64,000 nt of DNA. It comes from Buddleja alternifolia (Eukaryota > Streptophyta > Magnoliopsida > Lamiales > Scrophulariaceae). The notes beneath the pieces are model-generated. The model was not told the DNA's origin. It searched no databases and saw nothing but the letters and a program-made list of their open reading frames with translations. The stretch spans positions 18,977,104 to 19,041,103 of the forward strand of contig CM033402.1 of the NCBI GenBank assembly GCA_019426215.1. Reading direction: 5' to 3'. Made by a program: the position numbers and the translations under genes. Positions 1-11,262 of the stretch are shown here, in pieces (positions within the stretch are counted from its first letter, which is position 1; every line of letters starts with the position of its first letter).

Positions 1-379
1 TTTATGGTTCGATGAGACCATATGAGAATACGGAGACATCGACAAATGGCTGAGAGCCATGTGTGAACACATATGTAAGTGGGAGAGTAACTAAGCTCAT
101 TTGAGAAAGAAATTTTGACCTGACTCTCCATACATCAAAGTGAGGCATTGAAGTGTTGGATTCTCCTGTTGCAAGTACATGATGTGTATGTTGAAAGAAT
201 TCAATGTGGAAATACATTCTTGGAGAATGAGAACTTGAAGGTCACGAGGTCTCTAAGTTTTTATGTATTGGAACTTAAAAATCGAAAGTGGATTTTGAAA
301 TATACACTCAACGGATGATAGAGCTGTAAGCAGTCTCTTTATGAGAGACCACAGCCATGTCTGCTATGGAGATTGAGTA

Positions 380-665
380 AATCACCCATGGGGAGGCGAT
401 GGAAAAGAATGTTTGGATGAATGAATACGTATTCGTTCAAGGATCAAAACCATCATAGATCAAGTACTATGGTACTGTGTTAATTGATGATGCTTAACTC
501 TTGAGAAGGAGTGAAAAGTCTCACCTGTGATCTTAACAAACTTTCACCAAAAGTATTTGATCTGCGGGTTCATCTATCAGAGGCAATATTGAAGTGGAAT
601 GAATTGACTAGACAGAAACGTGGCAAACCTTTTTCACCAAACCCTTGGGTAGTAGCCGTGTTAAA
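380..665 (+). pseudogene. Decayed Ty1/copia RNase H C-terminus
   Basis: A much decayed copia RNase H tail. In frame +2, positions 611-649 read DRNVANLFHQTLG, which corresponds to the usual copia NVADxFTKxL motif just before the pol stop. Upstream, about 400-580, frame fragments resemble the EAVW...YI and KYHLIRE blocks, with several stops and frameshifts. A copia-type polypurine tract follows at 721-731, which supports the assignment and the plus orientation. Nothing upstream of about 380 could be read as pol. It cannot be functional. Confidence 0.45.
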
Positions 666-720
666 AAATGGCACCTGAAATGTAGGCCTGTGTAGGAACG
701 TAAACAGTAGTCTATGAGGC

Positions 721-731
721 AAGTGGGAGAT
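721..731 (+). other. Polypurine tract of the decayed copia element
   Basis: The sequence AAGTGGGAGAT is followed immediately by TGATAG, the classic copia polypurine tract/3' LTR junction. It lies about 60 bp after the RNase H remnant, the expected spacing. Confidence 0.5.
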
Positions 732-1500
732 TGATAGTATCATATTCCCGGTGAGCCATCTGTTGGCTTAAATAATTGGAATACAAACACTATAACAGTC
801 TTGTCTTACGCATCATATCAAACCTATTGGTATTGTCTTTATTCTTAATGGCTTATAAAAGTCTAGATAAAGATTCCTTCGGATTACACAGAGCTAGGAG
901 AGTGGTATGTAACTCTAGGAATACTCTCGAGGGCTGTAATCTATAAGACCCATTCCAAGTCATATAGACAATGAGATAAAGGATATCATAGCCTCGCCAA
1001 GACTTGTCTGTATATGTCATTCTCAAATGGGAGAGTGTCTTGTTCCTTAGGTAATGATCCGCCGGGTCATTGCATATATGAAGATTCATACTTTGGAGAA
1101 GGATGGAATTGAACATTCCCGTAAGGACATCTTGTTGGTTCTAGTCGAACAAGAAGTCCTTCGATTTCGTAGTATGAGATTAATCCTTTGACCTGAGGTG
1201 TCATGTCTGGAAAGAATATTACCCACTGAGCTTTTACTACCGCGCGCACTACAGGATAGTCACACGGCGGCATATGTCAGGTATAATCTGGTAGTGTAGC
1301 GGAACAGATGGCATTGGCAGGAATCTGTCCAGGGCTAACTGCGTGGTATTTCCTATGCAGTTGAGTAAACTCTGAATGATCGTTATAAGTCTCTGGAGCA
1401 TTGTCTTAAAAGAAGGATTATTGATCTTAGCTTAAAGACCTGATCATTAGTGTTTCCAACATATTCATAGTTTCTAAGGTTATTAGGGTTTCGACTGTAA
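732..1500 (+). repeat. Probable 3' LTR remnant of the decayed copia element; boundaries uncertain
   Basis: This begins with TGATAG directly after the polypurine tract. No second copy exists in the window, so the far end cannot be fixed. The minus-strand reading frames at 853-1273 show no known domain and are not called as genes. Confidence 0.3.
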
Positions 1501-1559
1501 CCATACTCTAGACCTGGGGAATAATCAATAGCAGACTTGGGGCTATGGTCGCGCTAGGC

Positions 1560-2690
1560 TTTCCTAACATTCACCTCCCTCAGGTTAAGGAGATCAAAAT
1601 CGGCCTCACCGAGATCCGGCCTTAGCTCAGGAAATAGCTTCTGGAAAGAGGTCCGTAACTTTAGAGACTCGCTCGGATGCTCGCCCAACTAAACTCAACA
1701 ACTTTTGTATAGCCATCAAGGATTTAATCCCTGACCTGCCGATCAAGACCATAAATCCTCCTGCTTCTAGGATCCGATCTAGGCCCCAAGATCCACCTCC
1801 GGTAAAAGCCAGGATTTTTTTATCATGCTAGACTTTCTCCAGAGGTTGCCGAACCCCGCCAATCATCATTATTTGGAGAGCATATCTTCCTGTAAGGTAG
1901 CGAAGGTTGCAATACTCTTGCTTCCAAAGGTACATATTAAGGCATCGTACATATTATTTTTCAATTTTTGGATGCTTTTTGGTAATTTATACATTTTGCT
2001 TTCCCTTCATCTTAGTGCATGTTCTTGTTGGCCTAGCCTTGGTGGACTTATATAAGAACAATGAGGTGGACGATCTGCAGAGGAAGAGGTCCAAGGTCTA
2101 GTAGTAGCTTAAGAAACTTGGTTTGCTAAGGAGAGGGGTTTGCACCAGGATAACAAAGTTATCTATGATGATTATCAAAAGTTGTTGGCTAAAAAGATGG
2201 ATCGTGAGGTAGAACTATTTGCATAGGCTATGCGTCAGGTGGTGGATTTAGAGGAGGCCCTTAACCAGGAATACCAGAGCTGGAGAATCAACTTTCCCGC
2301 TTTTGTAGAAGGACAAGAACTTCTTGCAAAGTTCAAGGCTGACTTTCTTGCTTCCAAGGAGTTTGATAATCTTGTTGATGAAAAATCCGTGGAATACTTT
2401 GTCAAAGGCTTTGTCGATTGTGTTGCATAATTCCAGGCACAGGGTTATCGTCCCATATGTACTTCTGATGACTTTCTAGATACTAAGGCTGCTTAAGTTG
2501 CTGATATGACTCCTCCAAAAGTTCCAGGGAACCTTCCCTATGCAGATCCAGTTATCCCACCTTCTACAGATTAGCCCGCCACCATTCAGCTGGTCTGCCT
2601 GTAGGTGCTGCAAATCCACCTCCTGACGATGCCAATGTTGATGCTTCTACTACTGCCGAGGCTGAACCCAGAGAGTAGCTTTTTAAACAT
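1560..2690 (+). pseudogene. Degenerate accessory ORF of the neighbouring Tat-lineage element (antisense to its pol)
   Basis: Reading frames on plus are broken by stops but stay coherent from about 2170 to 2540. The best piece (2230-2430) has a heptad-like, charged stretch, RQVVDLEEALNQEY, then FKADFLASKEFDNLVDEKS, and after a stop the words FQAQGYRP. This tail type is common in plant proteins labelled putative retrotransposon/transposon protein. Its position beyond the integrase end of the minus-strand element, and its opposite orientation, match antisense accessory ORFs known in Tat elements. A GT...AG pair (about 1929-2010) could be an intron. The link to the Tat element is inference; the 5' part was not recognised. 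Confidence 0.4.
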
Positions 2691-3244
2691 ATTTTTTTAA
2701 GAATGGTGGTTTTTTACGGCACATGTAACCCTCTTGACAACTTACTTTTGTTTTCGCTGGTTTTAGTTAGGCATATATAGGCCTTACACAATTTATTTCC
2801 TGTTTTTGTCCCTTTATTTTGCTAGACCTACCCTACTTACTTTTAAGGGCTATTATCATTTTCCTGCATTTATACTTTTTTAAGCATTTTATCTCATATG
2901 TTAGAAAATACTTACTTGGTGATAGAATGTGGTGCTCAGCTTTGCCTTTGCCTTACATGCATTATTTTATGAAATCAAAGTGTAACTATAATTTGCTCTA
3001 TTCCTTAAGGGAATAGGTTAATCATATAGACTTATTGCAGTTACTTAATTCCTTTATACAAAGTGAAACGAAGTGTGTAAAAAATAACACAACCATACCT
3101 CGACCAGAATTCCAAGTTCTACATACTTACGGAGATTTCTATAGATAAATAAACCCGAAGTATTCTTTTCAAAAACAAATAAACTAGTTAGACATCAAGT
3201 GAAACCACCAGACCTGAATTGAGCTATAGCTGCAGCTCTATCTC
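2691..3244. other. AT-rich spacer, no gene seen
   Basis: T-rich sequence that could be the 3' untranslated region of the accessory ORF to the left. No domain, LTR end or RNA gene was recognised. Confidence 0.3.
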
Positions 3245-3595
3245 ACTGGGGATCAAACACCTATTTTATTCATGCAGTCGTGGAGACTTATATTGGGGAT
3301 CAAATACCCATGTCATTCTTATGACCGTGGAGACTTGCACTCGGGATCAAACACCCATTTCATTCTTACAATCGTGGAGACTTGTACTCAGGATCAAACA
3401 CCCATTTCTTTCTCATATGCAATTGTGGGGACTTGCACGCGGGATCAAACACCCATTTATTTCTCATATGCAATCGTTGGGACTTGTATTCGGGATCAAA
3501 CGCCCATTTCTTTTTCATATGCAATCGTGTGGAGTTGCTTTCAGGATCCAACACCCATTTCTTACTCATATGCAATCGTGGGGACTTGTATATGT
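3245..3595. repeat. Minisatellite array, seven units of 47 then 51 bp
   Basis: The core GGGATCAAACACCCATTTC followed by an ATGCAATCGTGGGGACTTG-like half recurs. The gatcaa anchor starts at 3251, 3298, 3345, 3392, 3443, 3494 and 3545, so the first three intervals are 47 bp and the last three 51 bp. The change is a 4-bp expansion around TCTCATATG. It lies inside the Tat-lineage element between its accessory ORF and integrase. Confidence 0.9.
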
Positions 3596-4230
3596 CACCT
3601 ACCTTATATCCCTTTTTTCTCTCTCTGTTCACAGATTTTTCCTAGAAGGGGTCATAGCTGGCCAAACTGTTACCGTCGGCATCCTTCTTTATTCCTCATT
3701 TTCTCAAACTTCCCGCCTTATATCATTCTCCAACCTTATATCATCAGATCATCCTTGTCACTCCAAACCCTGGTCTTCCTAAGATAGGTCCTGGAATTAT
3801 CCCGAAGATAACTCCTCATCCAGGCCAACTTTATCTCTTCTTGGCATGAGGCCATTTGATCCGGAACCGAAGGATGCCTGGCTACACGAATCCAGGCTAC
3901 CCATCCAGGTGTACATTCCTATCCTCCGGCTACCTCCCGTCCACCGACTCCCCTTTACTTCATATTTCAATAATCAATTTATACATAAGTACATACACTT
4001 CATGCCAAATCTTTCATGAATTGGAAAAACAAATTCTTACTAGGATTCCGGAGCTTTGCATTTGACCTTGCAAAGAAGGCATTACATTCTTAGGTATTGC
4101 CTGAAAACATAACAATCACAAATCCACAAAAATATTAGCAGTTTCATGAGTTTATAGATTAAATCATAAAAATAAAACACACTGTAAATAGTCAAACATA
4201 TAATTTTTTTTTTCAAGTTTTGCATGTTCC
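3596..4230. other. Spacer between tandem array and integrase end
   Basis: No coding domain recognised. The left LTR of the minus-strand Tat element was searched for here (an end reading ACATCA beside a purine tract) and was not found. Confidence 0.3.
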
Positions 4231-4249
4231 ATGGGCGAGGTAGTTGTTC

Positions 4250-5400
4250 TCCCTAACTATCCTCCAGCTCATATGCTCCTCCTGCTAACACCTTGTATGG
4301 ACCTTCCCAATTAGAGTTTAACTTCTTCACTGTGTATACTGCATCCACTCTCTTTAGCAGCAGATCTCCCACCTGGACAGATCTGGCCTTCACCTTTGCT
4401 CTTTGGGCTCGTATAATTCTTTGCTTGTATTGCTCTATCCTCAAGTATGCCTTACCCCAACTCTCTTCAGTTAGGTCAAACTCTTCTCTTAGACTCTCTT
4501 AATTTTGCTCTGGATCAAAGTATCCGACTCTGTGATTTTGCACCCTGATATCTATAGGTATGGCCGCCTCTGCTCCAAACACCAAGTGAAAAGGACTTTC
4601 TCATGTAGTGGATCTTAAGGTGGTCCGATACTACCATAGCATAGATTGTAATGCCTCAACCTAATTCCCACGCACGCCCCCCAGTCTATAAGACAAAGGT
4701 TCGCGTGTTTTCCATAAACATATTAATGATGTATCTTTTACAAGATTAATGAAGTTGAATATGCTGAGCATGTGATAAAAAGGGATACACAATTTAAAAG
4801 GAAACGTTGTAGGCCTACCTGGTCTTTAAACATTGTACTATTATTCTATTGGTAACCTCTAATTGACCACTAGTTTGGGGATGAGCTACCTCGTTGAAAC
4901 GCTGCTAGATCCCCAGTTTCTCACACCATCTCCTTAGCTTGACTCTGCTGAACTGCCTTCCATTATCCACTACGATTTCTCTAGGTATGTCAAATTGGCA
5001 CACTATGTTTTTTCAAAGAAACCTGATAAACTCTACTTCCGTGATCTTGGCTAGAGCTTCAGCCTCCACCTACTTGCTGAAGTAGTCCACTAACACCAAT
5101 AGAAATTTCTTTTGAGCCTTTGCTCTTGGTAAAGGTCCCACAATGTCCATACCTTACCTAGCGAAGGGGCATAGGACACTCATGGAAGGCATTGCCTGTA
5201 CAGGTTGATGGATAAGGTTTGTATCTATCTAACATTGCTCGCACTTCTTCACTAGGTTAGCCTCATCTTCTTTCAGAGATGGCAAAAAATATTCGGCCCT
5301 CAAAGTATTTCTAGCTAAGATTGCCCGTCCTATATGGCTGCCGCAGTCTTCTTCATGAATTTCCCTTAACACATTCTCATTCTTCTAGTGATACACATCT
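4250..5400 (-). pseudogene. Tat integrase remnant
   Basis: Integrase pieces are readable on minus. About 5190-5270 reads EEDEANLVKKCEQC, the end of the H2C2 zinc finger. About 4850-5110 contains VDYFSK, FDIPREIVVDNGRQF (second catalytic Asp) and AHPQTSGQLEVTN, where the catalytic Glu region follows PQTSGQ. 4253-4444 is the C-terminal domain with VGDLLLKRV and NWEGPYKV. The frame is broken by stops (for example the codon after FSK) and by small indels, so it is inactive. Confidence 0.8.
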
Positions 5401-5699
5401 CAGATGTGGCTGCACCAAAGTTTTTATGTACAACAAGCCATCGATCATTACAAATCTAGTAGCTCTGGTTTGCAAACATTGCCTAGAATTTCTTTCTTCT
5501 GGAAGTATGGCCTTGGTGAGGTATTTAATGATCTCGATTTTCTAATCCTCGCCCTCTTCTGCCTGCAAAAATTCCTGCTCCATGCTGGATCCAGTTTTGA
5601 AATGGCTAGTAATATGCCAGGTTTTACAATAAAAGACTAAGCTACCCAATTTTGATAAATAATCAGCTTTGGCATTTTTCGATCATGGTATTTGGTACA

Positions 5700-6060
5700 T
5701 CTCCAGCCTGTGAATTTTTTTTCGCAATGTCTCTATAGTTTCCAGGTACTTCATCATTCTTTCCTCCTTAGCATCGTAGGTCCCTTCCATTTTCTTTATA
5801 ACAAGCTGCTAAATTGAATAAGCTATCAGATTCTTAGCCCCTCATTTGAGTTCCATTTTGAGTCCTATAATGAATGCTTTGTCTTCTGCCTCATTATTGC
5901 TCGCCTTAAACTCGAACTTGATTGCATACTCCAATTGATCTCCCTCAGGTGTGGTAAGCACACATCTGCACCACTTCCATTATGGGTGGCTGACCCATCC
6001 ACGCGCAAGAGCCAGACTTTATCTTCCTCCTTCTCTACCTACTCAGGTTTCATCATTTCA
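5700..6060 (-). pseudogene. Second (archaeal-type) RNase H domain of the Tat element
   Basis: On minus the sequence reads LRVDGSATHNGSGADV near 5950-6010, then LTTPEGDQLEYAIKFEFKASNNEAE toward 5884, here quoted in two short parts. DGSAxxxGSGAGV and EFKASNNEAEYEAL are the catalytic-core motifs of the additional RNase H found in Tat-lineage elements. The downstream half is degenerate. Its position between the regular RNase H and integrase is diagnostic of the lineage. Confidence 0.7.
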
Positions 6061-6089
6061 TTGACAAAATCTACGAGGACTTTAGCTTT

Positions 6090-7270
6090 GATAGCAGCTC
6101 AAGATATGTACTCTATCTCGAACTCTCCTATGACCACAGCCCATTTAACAAGTTGACCAGATGTTTCTGCTCTTCCTAGCACGGTCTTGAGCTGTTGATT
6201 ATTTTTCACGATTATCTTGTCTGATAAAAAATAAGTTTTTAGCCTTCGTGTCGTGATGACGAACGCAAAAGCCATTTTCTCAATTTTTGGGTATCTTGAT
6301 TCCATGTCGAGAGTACTTTACTAAAATAGTACACAGGCTTCTCTACTTTTCCTTCTTCCCATACCAAGATTGTGCTGACAGCTCGGTCAGCCATAGCTAT
6401 GTATAGTATCAAAGGTTTACCTCAGTCAGCAAGGGCATTTGGTTCATGTATTCTTTAGCTCTTAGAAGACTTATTGATATTCCTAGTTCCAGTTTAAATT
6501 ATCTGCTTTCTACAATATTTTGAAAAATGGTAAACTTTTTTAGGTCGATTTAGTGATAAAATGACTTAAAGCTGTGATCCTTCCATTCAGTCATTGTAAC
6601 TCGTTCACATCCCTAGGTGGCGTTATATCTTGAATAGTTTTGATCTTCTCAGGGTTGGACTCTATGCCTTTTATGTGACCATGTATCCTAATAATTTCCC
6701 TCATTGATTCCAAACGCACACTTAGCTGGGTTCAGCTTCATCTTATATTTTCAAAGTGTCACGAAAGTTTGTTACAGGTCTTGTACATGCGTGCTGGAGA
6801 TACGGAATTTGACTACGATGTCGTCTATGTATACTTCAATGTTTTTCCCAATTTGATCGCGAAACATCAGGTCTACCAGCCTTTGGTATGTAGCCCCGAC
6901 ATTTTTAAGACCAAAGGGCATCACTATGTAACAATACGTAACAAAGGAGGTTATAAAACTAACCTTCCTCTGGTCCTCCGCATCTATAGGTATCTAATGA
7001 TACCCACTCTGCGCATATATGGTGCTCAACAGCTCGAATCCAGCTATGGAATCCACTAGCTGGTCAATCCTGAGTAAAGGATAATGATCCTTAGGGCAAG
7101 AATTGTTTAGGTCATGAAAATCGATGCACATCCTCCACTTGGGACGTTTGGGCCATTAGAACGACGTTGGAAACCTATTCTGGAAATTGAATCTCCACAA
7201 TGTGTTTGGCTTTTAGTAGTTTGTCGATCTTCACCTTGATTATGGCACCGTCTTTACGTCTGAAAATAAG
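6090..7270 (-). pseudogene. Tat reverse transcriptase and first RNase H, degenerate
   Basis: The palm region reads MPFGLKNVGATYQRLV (about 6880-6930), and the catalytic box reads YIDD at 6820-6831. Upstream, LVDSIAGFELLSTIYAQ marks the fingers. At 6099-6305 an open stretch reads MAFAFVITTRRLKTYF and VIGEFEIEYIS, the RNase H connection of gypsy elements. Several stops and frameshifts separate these blocks (for example around 6480-6760), so no active enzyme can be made. Confidence 0.8.
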
Positions 7271-7599
7271 TTGAGATGCTGTTGTATGATTGTTTAGTCG
7301 ATCTTTGTAAGGTCATTGGCTAACCAAGAGAGCATATCTGCATGGTTCTTTAACATAGCTATCAGTTCCTCCTTCAAGTAGGGGTTCAAGTGACAACCAA
7401 TCCTGACAGTCTTTTCTTTATCTCCATGTACGAGCTCTATACTCATGAGTTCTCATATAGGTTTGACCTATGATGAAACTAACCTTTTTTGCTACTTCAC
7501 TTCCTTCCAGTGTTGTCGAGTCAGATATGCGCTTTTTATCTTCCATTGGTTTTTCTCCCTATTTCAATGAAACCAAGTAACATTTTTTGGAAGGTATTG

Positions 7600-7990
7600 A
7601 TCACCTGATACCTCCCTCACTCCATCGAGCATTGGGAACTTAATTTTCATGTGTGGTATTAATACCACCACTTCAAACAAAACAAGTGCAGGTCAGCCGA
7701 GTATCACATTATAGGCCGAAGGTGTATCCATGACTAAAAATCTAGTCAATTTTGTCATTTTGTTAAGTCCTCCTCCCAAAGAGAAAGGTAATACTACCTG
7801 ACTCACAGGTTGTATTACCTCACCTACAAAGCCAAATAGAGAAGTTTTCACTGCTTCCAGCTGAGCATCTCCCAAGTTCATTTATTGAGCACTTGATAGA
7901 ATAAGATATCTACTGAGGTGCCTGTATCGATGAATATCTTTTGAACGTCATAATTCTCAATAACAGCTGTGATAACCAATGCATCGTTGT
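7600..7990 (-). pseudogene. Tat aspartic protease remnant
   Basis: The active-site motif reads IFIDTGTSVDILF, with D-T-G at 7920-7928 on minus, so the catalytic aspartate is preserved. The C-terminal block MDTPSAYNVILG (7693-7730) matches the SAYNAILG motif of plant gypsy proteases. Stops lie between the two blocks. It would process Gag-Pol in an intact element. Confidence 0.75.
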
Positions 7991-8269
7991 GAGGCATCAA
8001 CACTGTCCGCGCATCCTCATGTTCAAATCAAATTTCCTGTCTAGTTCTAGTTTGACTGACATTCATGAAGAATACAAGTGTGGTCACTATTGACCATACC
8101 TACTATCGCAAGTATCTTTTGCAGTCATCCTCGACCAATCCACTTGAAATCATGTAGATGACCACACGATCGATGTTATTGACCTCCTTAGGTGCTGCCT
8201 CCTGAGCAGATTGCTTGTTAATTTGTTAGGGAAAGTTTCCTTTCCCTTTCCATCTTCCTCCTCGACCTC

Positions 8270-9895
8270 TCTAGCTACCACCCCCTGAAAAAGGGGTTGT
8301 ACTATTCCCACTATAAGTATGTATCATGAATTTCTTTAGGTAGTTCATCCTGGCTAGATGTTGGATTTCATCGATTAATTCCAAACAATCATCAGTACCT
8401 TGTCCAAACTCTTTGTGATATTTGCAGTAGATATTGTTAAGCTGGTTCTTGGGTCCTTTATCTGCTCCCTCAGGCCATTGCACCACACTTTTCTCCTCAA
8501 CAACCATTAAATGTTCACTCCAGTTGCCACTTAAGGGTATGCGTCTAGGTCTGGGGGACAGATCTGAACTAGGTAGAGTGACCGGGGCTGGATTAGGAGT
8601 CCAACCCCCTCTTCCATCTTTTCAAGCTTTATTTCGATTGTTCTCCTCTTGTTTTTCCTGCTTTTATTCACATTACCTCATAATTTTTGTATACTCCATG
8701 TTGATATATTTTTCAGTCCTACTAAGCAACTCATCAAAGCTCAGGGCAGGCCTTTTCATAAGTGATTTGAAAAGATCTCCCTCCCTCGGGCCCTGCTTGA
8801 AAGCACTAACTTTCAGGTCTGACGTTGCGGATAGGACCTCCAGCGTACTGTATTAAGCGCTTGACGTATACACGTAGGATCTTATCCCCTTTTTTCTTGA
8901 TGTTGAACAAACTCAAAGGAGTTTTCTCATGTGTTTTGCTACTGGGAAATTCATGTAAGAACTTAGAGCTAAGCTTTGAGAAAGATTCAATGGACCTCTT
9001 GGGAAGCTGGTTGAACCATTGTTGTGTATATTTGGCCAACGTGGTCAAGAAGACCTCACACTTGATAGCATCTGAGTACTTGTGCAATAAAGCATAATTT
9101 TGAAAATTATATAAATGATCATCCGGGTTTGTTGTTCCCTCATAAGGTACAATGGAATAAACCCTGAAATCCCTTGTAATTCCTCCATCATGATGGATTC
9201 CATTCACCCTTGATTTACTTAGATCTTCCCTTCTGCCATCTGACGCTCCTTTTTTTTCCATTTGTCTCGCCATGACCTCCATCTATTCCAGGTTCTCTTT
9301 TGCTTTTTCCATCCTACCATGGTGTACCCAATCAGATCATCCAGATAGATAGCTACTAGCATCATCTTCCAGATCTTTATCGCATTTAAGGTGAGCTCGG
9401 TGATGGCGTCTTTGCAGATCTTTATGTGATGGAGCGAGTGTTGCACCTGGTGATGTGGTTTTTCCTCATGCTTTTGCTCCCTTTGTATCCTAGGTTGGGG
9501 TGCCCAAACTTCCAAATCATCTTCATCATCCAGGTCTAGACGACGCATGTGACATCCCTCTTGAGCTATTTCCTAGGCGCATTGGAACCTTTCTCACCTT
9601 CCTCTTCCAAATATTCTGGCCTTTCGGCCCGCTTTCCTGAATTGCTGTCAGCCTCCACATTTCCAACTTTAGGCATACCCTTTTAAGAAGGGGAAATAAA
9701 ATCATCCTTATGTGCTTGATCCACCACATCTGCAAGTTTAGAATCGACTACCATATTGACAACTTTGTCAATGACTCTTTTTAGCCTCTGGACGATTAGA
9801 TCTGTACTCATCACACTTTGGGGAAAGTCGTTGTTTCCATCCACTAGTCCATTTGGAGAATTATCCACCACTGGATCTTGTAAGTCATTTGCCAA
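8270..9895 (-). pseudogene. Tat gag remnant
   Basis: The likely start is the ATG at 9895. The conserved gag core (Retrotrans_gag type) spans 9230-8800, with YEGTTNPDDHLYNFQ, QQWFNQLPKRSIESFSKLS and SLFNIKKKGDKILRVYVKR. Near 8400-8440 the sequence YCKYHKEFGQGTDDC resembles the C-terminal CxxH...C knuckle of Tat gags. Frameshifts at about 9550, 9220 and 8800 break it. The product would be the capsid/nucleocapsid. Confidence 0.8.
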
Positions 9896-10060
9896 ACGCC
9901 CCCACTAGGTGTGCTGGCGTCTCAGGTGTGGACTGTTCAACTCCATACAGGGATAACATTGCCTTCTTTCCTCTTTCAACGTTCTCTTCTCCATTCTCCA
10001 TTTCCACGATATTTTCTTCTACCATCTAAGATTTCTATGCCTATTTTTCCTCATATTTTT

Positions 10061-10076
10061 CACAGATGGCGCAAAT
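10061..10076 (-). other. Probable primer-binding site of the Tat element
   Basis: On minus, right after the LTR, the sequence TTTGCGCCATCTGTG appears. It resembles the GCGCCGTCTGTGGG site found beside LTRs of Tat-like plant elements. The related element at 51826 has TTAGCGCCGTGTGTGGG in the same place. I do not assign the tRNA. Confidence 0.5.
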
Positions 10077-10622
10077 TGATGTCTGTGGGTTTCACACCAA
10101 TAATAATAATACTATATAAAATATTGTAATATAATATAAAGCACGAGATACATGTAAATGAACACAAGATATACGTGGTTCGGTCCAAAATCAGATCTAC
10201 GTCCACTGGGGTAAAGAGTTCAATCTTTAATTCATTGTTGGAGTTGGGATATACATAAGTTTTTGATGGGGGGTTGAAAAGGGTAAGTCAACTATACCAA
10301 AGATGCATATAGTAACTAGGATTAATCACAATATATCTACTTTAGGCTATATCCAATTAGGTATAAATGGAAAATGTATAGGATTTTGGGCTTGATCTTC
10401 GCAAGTCTTTATATGAAAAGTCTTGTGGTTGATAAGATCTTGTCTCCAAGCTTGCCATAAATAGCTTTGCTCTTCCTGTGCAGGTCCGAGTTGACAGATC
10501 CTCCAGCGAAACGAGTTGGGATATGATATCTTCTAGAAGAATCCAAATCCACAAAACCATTGAGTTTAGGCCCATAAGGTATGTGACCAACTTGGCCCAA
10601 TGTCCAATTTTTACCTACATCA
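10077..10622 (-). repeat. 5' LTR of the Tat element (546 bp)
   Basis: The ends read TGATGT...ACATCA, a perfect 6-bp terminal inverted repeat, and the left end abuts the primer site and gag leader. It contains an ATACGTGGTTCGG-like string often seen in plant LTRs. There is no partner LTR in the window, so this rests on ends and position. Confidence 0.6.
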
Positions 10623-10674
10623 GTATGCAAAGTTGTCTTTTGTTATGAAAAATTAAAGTGGATGCTTTTTTGCT

Positions 10675-11262
10675 TCATAAGATAATAAAAATCCTTTAAA
10701 ATAAATTTTTGTATCCAAAAAATCAATGGTAAAGTTTTTCAATCCAAAAAACCTATTCCACAAACTTTTCATTCCAAAAAGCCCAAGACTTAACTGTCCT
10801 TAGTCGTCTAGACTAAAAATCTAGTTACTTGTAATTTTGTATAGAGATTTATTTATTTACATATTTTATATGATAATTGACTAAATATAATTTTTTGTTA
10901 AATTTTTCAGATTTTTAATTTTCTTAAAAATTTTAAAAAATATATTTTTTAGATAATTATCATAGTAAAATGAAAAATAAATTATATAAAAATATTTAAA
11001 ATATTTAATACTAAAAATAAAAATCTGTATTATTCAACTTATCAATATGAAAATTTTAAAACAAAAAAAAATCGATAAAAATATCAATTGATGAAATATT
11101 AACTTAATAAATGAAGGGTGGTTTAGTCAAAAAGTTCTTAGTCTTAACTTTTGGGTTTTTTTGAATGAAAAGTTTGTAGAGTGAGTTTTTAAGATTGAAA
11201 ATTATTTTCATAGATTTTTTGGATATAAAATTTAAGGGGGTTTTTAATAATTTTCCGAAAAC
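10675..11262. mobile_element. Fold-back MITE with ~115-bp terminal inverted repeats
   Basis: The left arm (about 10675-10795) and right arm (about 11145-11262) are imperfect reverse complements. Shared blocks are TATCCAAAAAATC, CACAAACTTTTCATTCCAAAAA (left) and the matching TGAATGAAAAGTTTGT (right). The interior is AT-rich and non-coding. Target duplications could not be fixed by eye, so the superfamily is unassigned. Confidence 0.7.

Larger units (their letters stand above)
1560..10622 (-). mobile_element. Decayed Ty3/gypsy Tat-lineage retrotransposon, 3' LTR missing
   Basis: On the minus strand the order is 5' LTR (10077-10622), primer site, gag, protease, reverse transcriptase, RNase H, a second RNase H and integrase. 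The second RNase H between the first and integrase is the hallmark of the Tat lineage (Ogre/Retand type). Every domain has stops or frameshifts. Beyond integrase come a tandem array and an opposite-strand ORF, both known features of this lineage. No left LTR was found, so the left limit is approximate. Confidence 0.75.

Noticed and set aside
853..1273. Minus-strand frames of 68-87 codons
   Set aside because: They fall in a putative LTR, show no domain and no coding context.
3245..3595. CRISPR-like look of regularly spaced repeats
   Set aside because: The whole unit is repeated, there are no unique spacers, and the host is a plant.
3219..3787. Three long overlapping open frames, on both strands
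   Set aside because: They result from tandem repeat units of 51 bp (17 codons) and have no domain.
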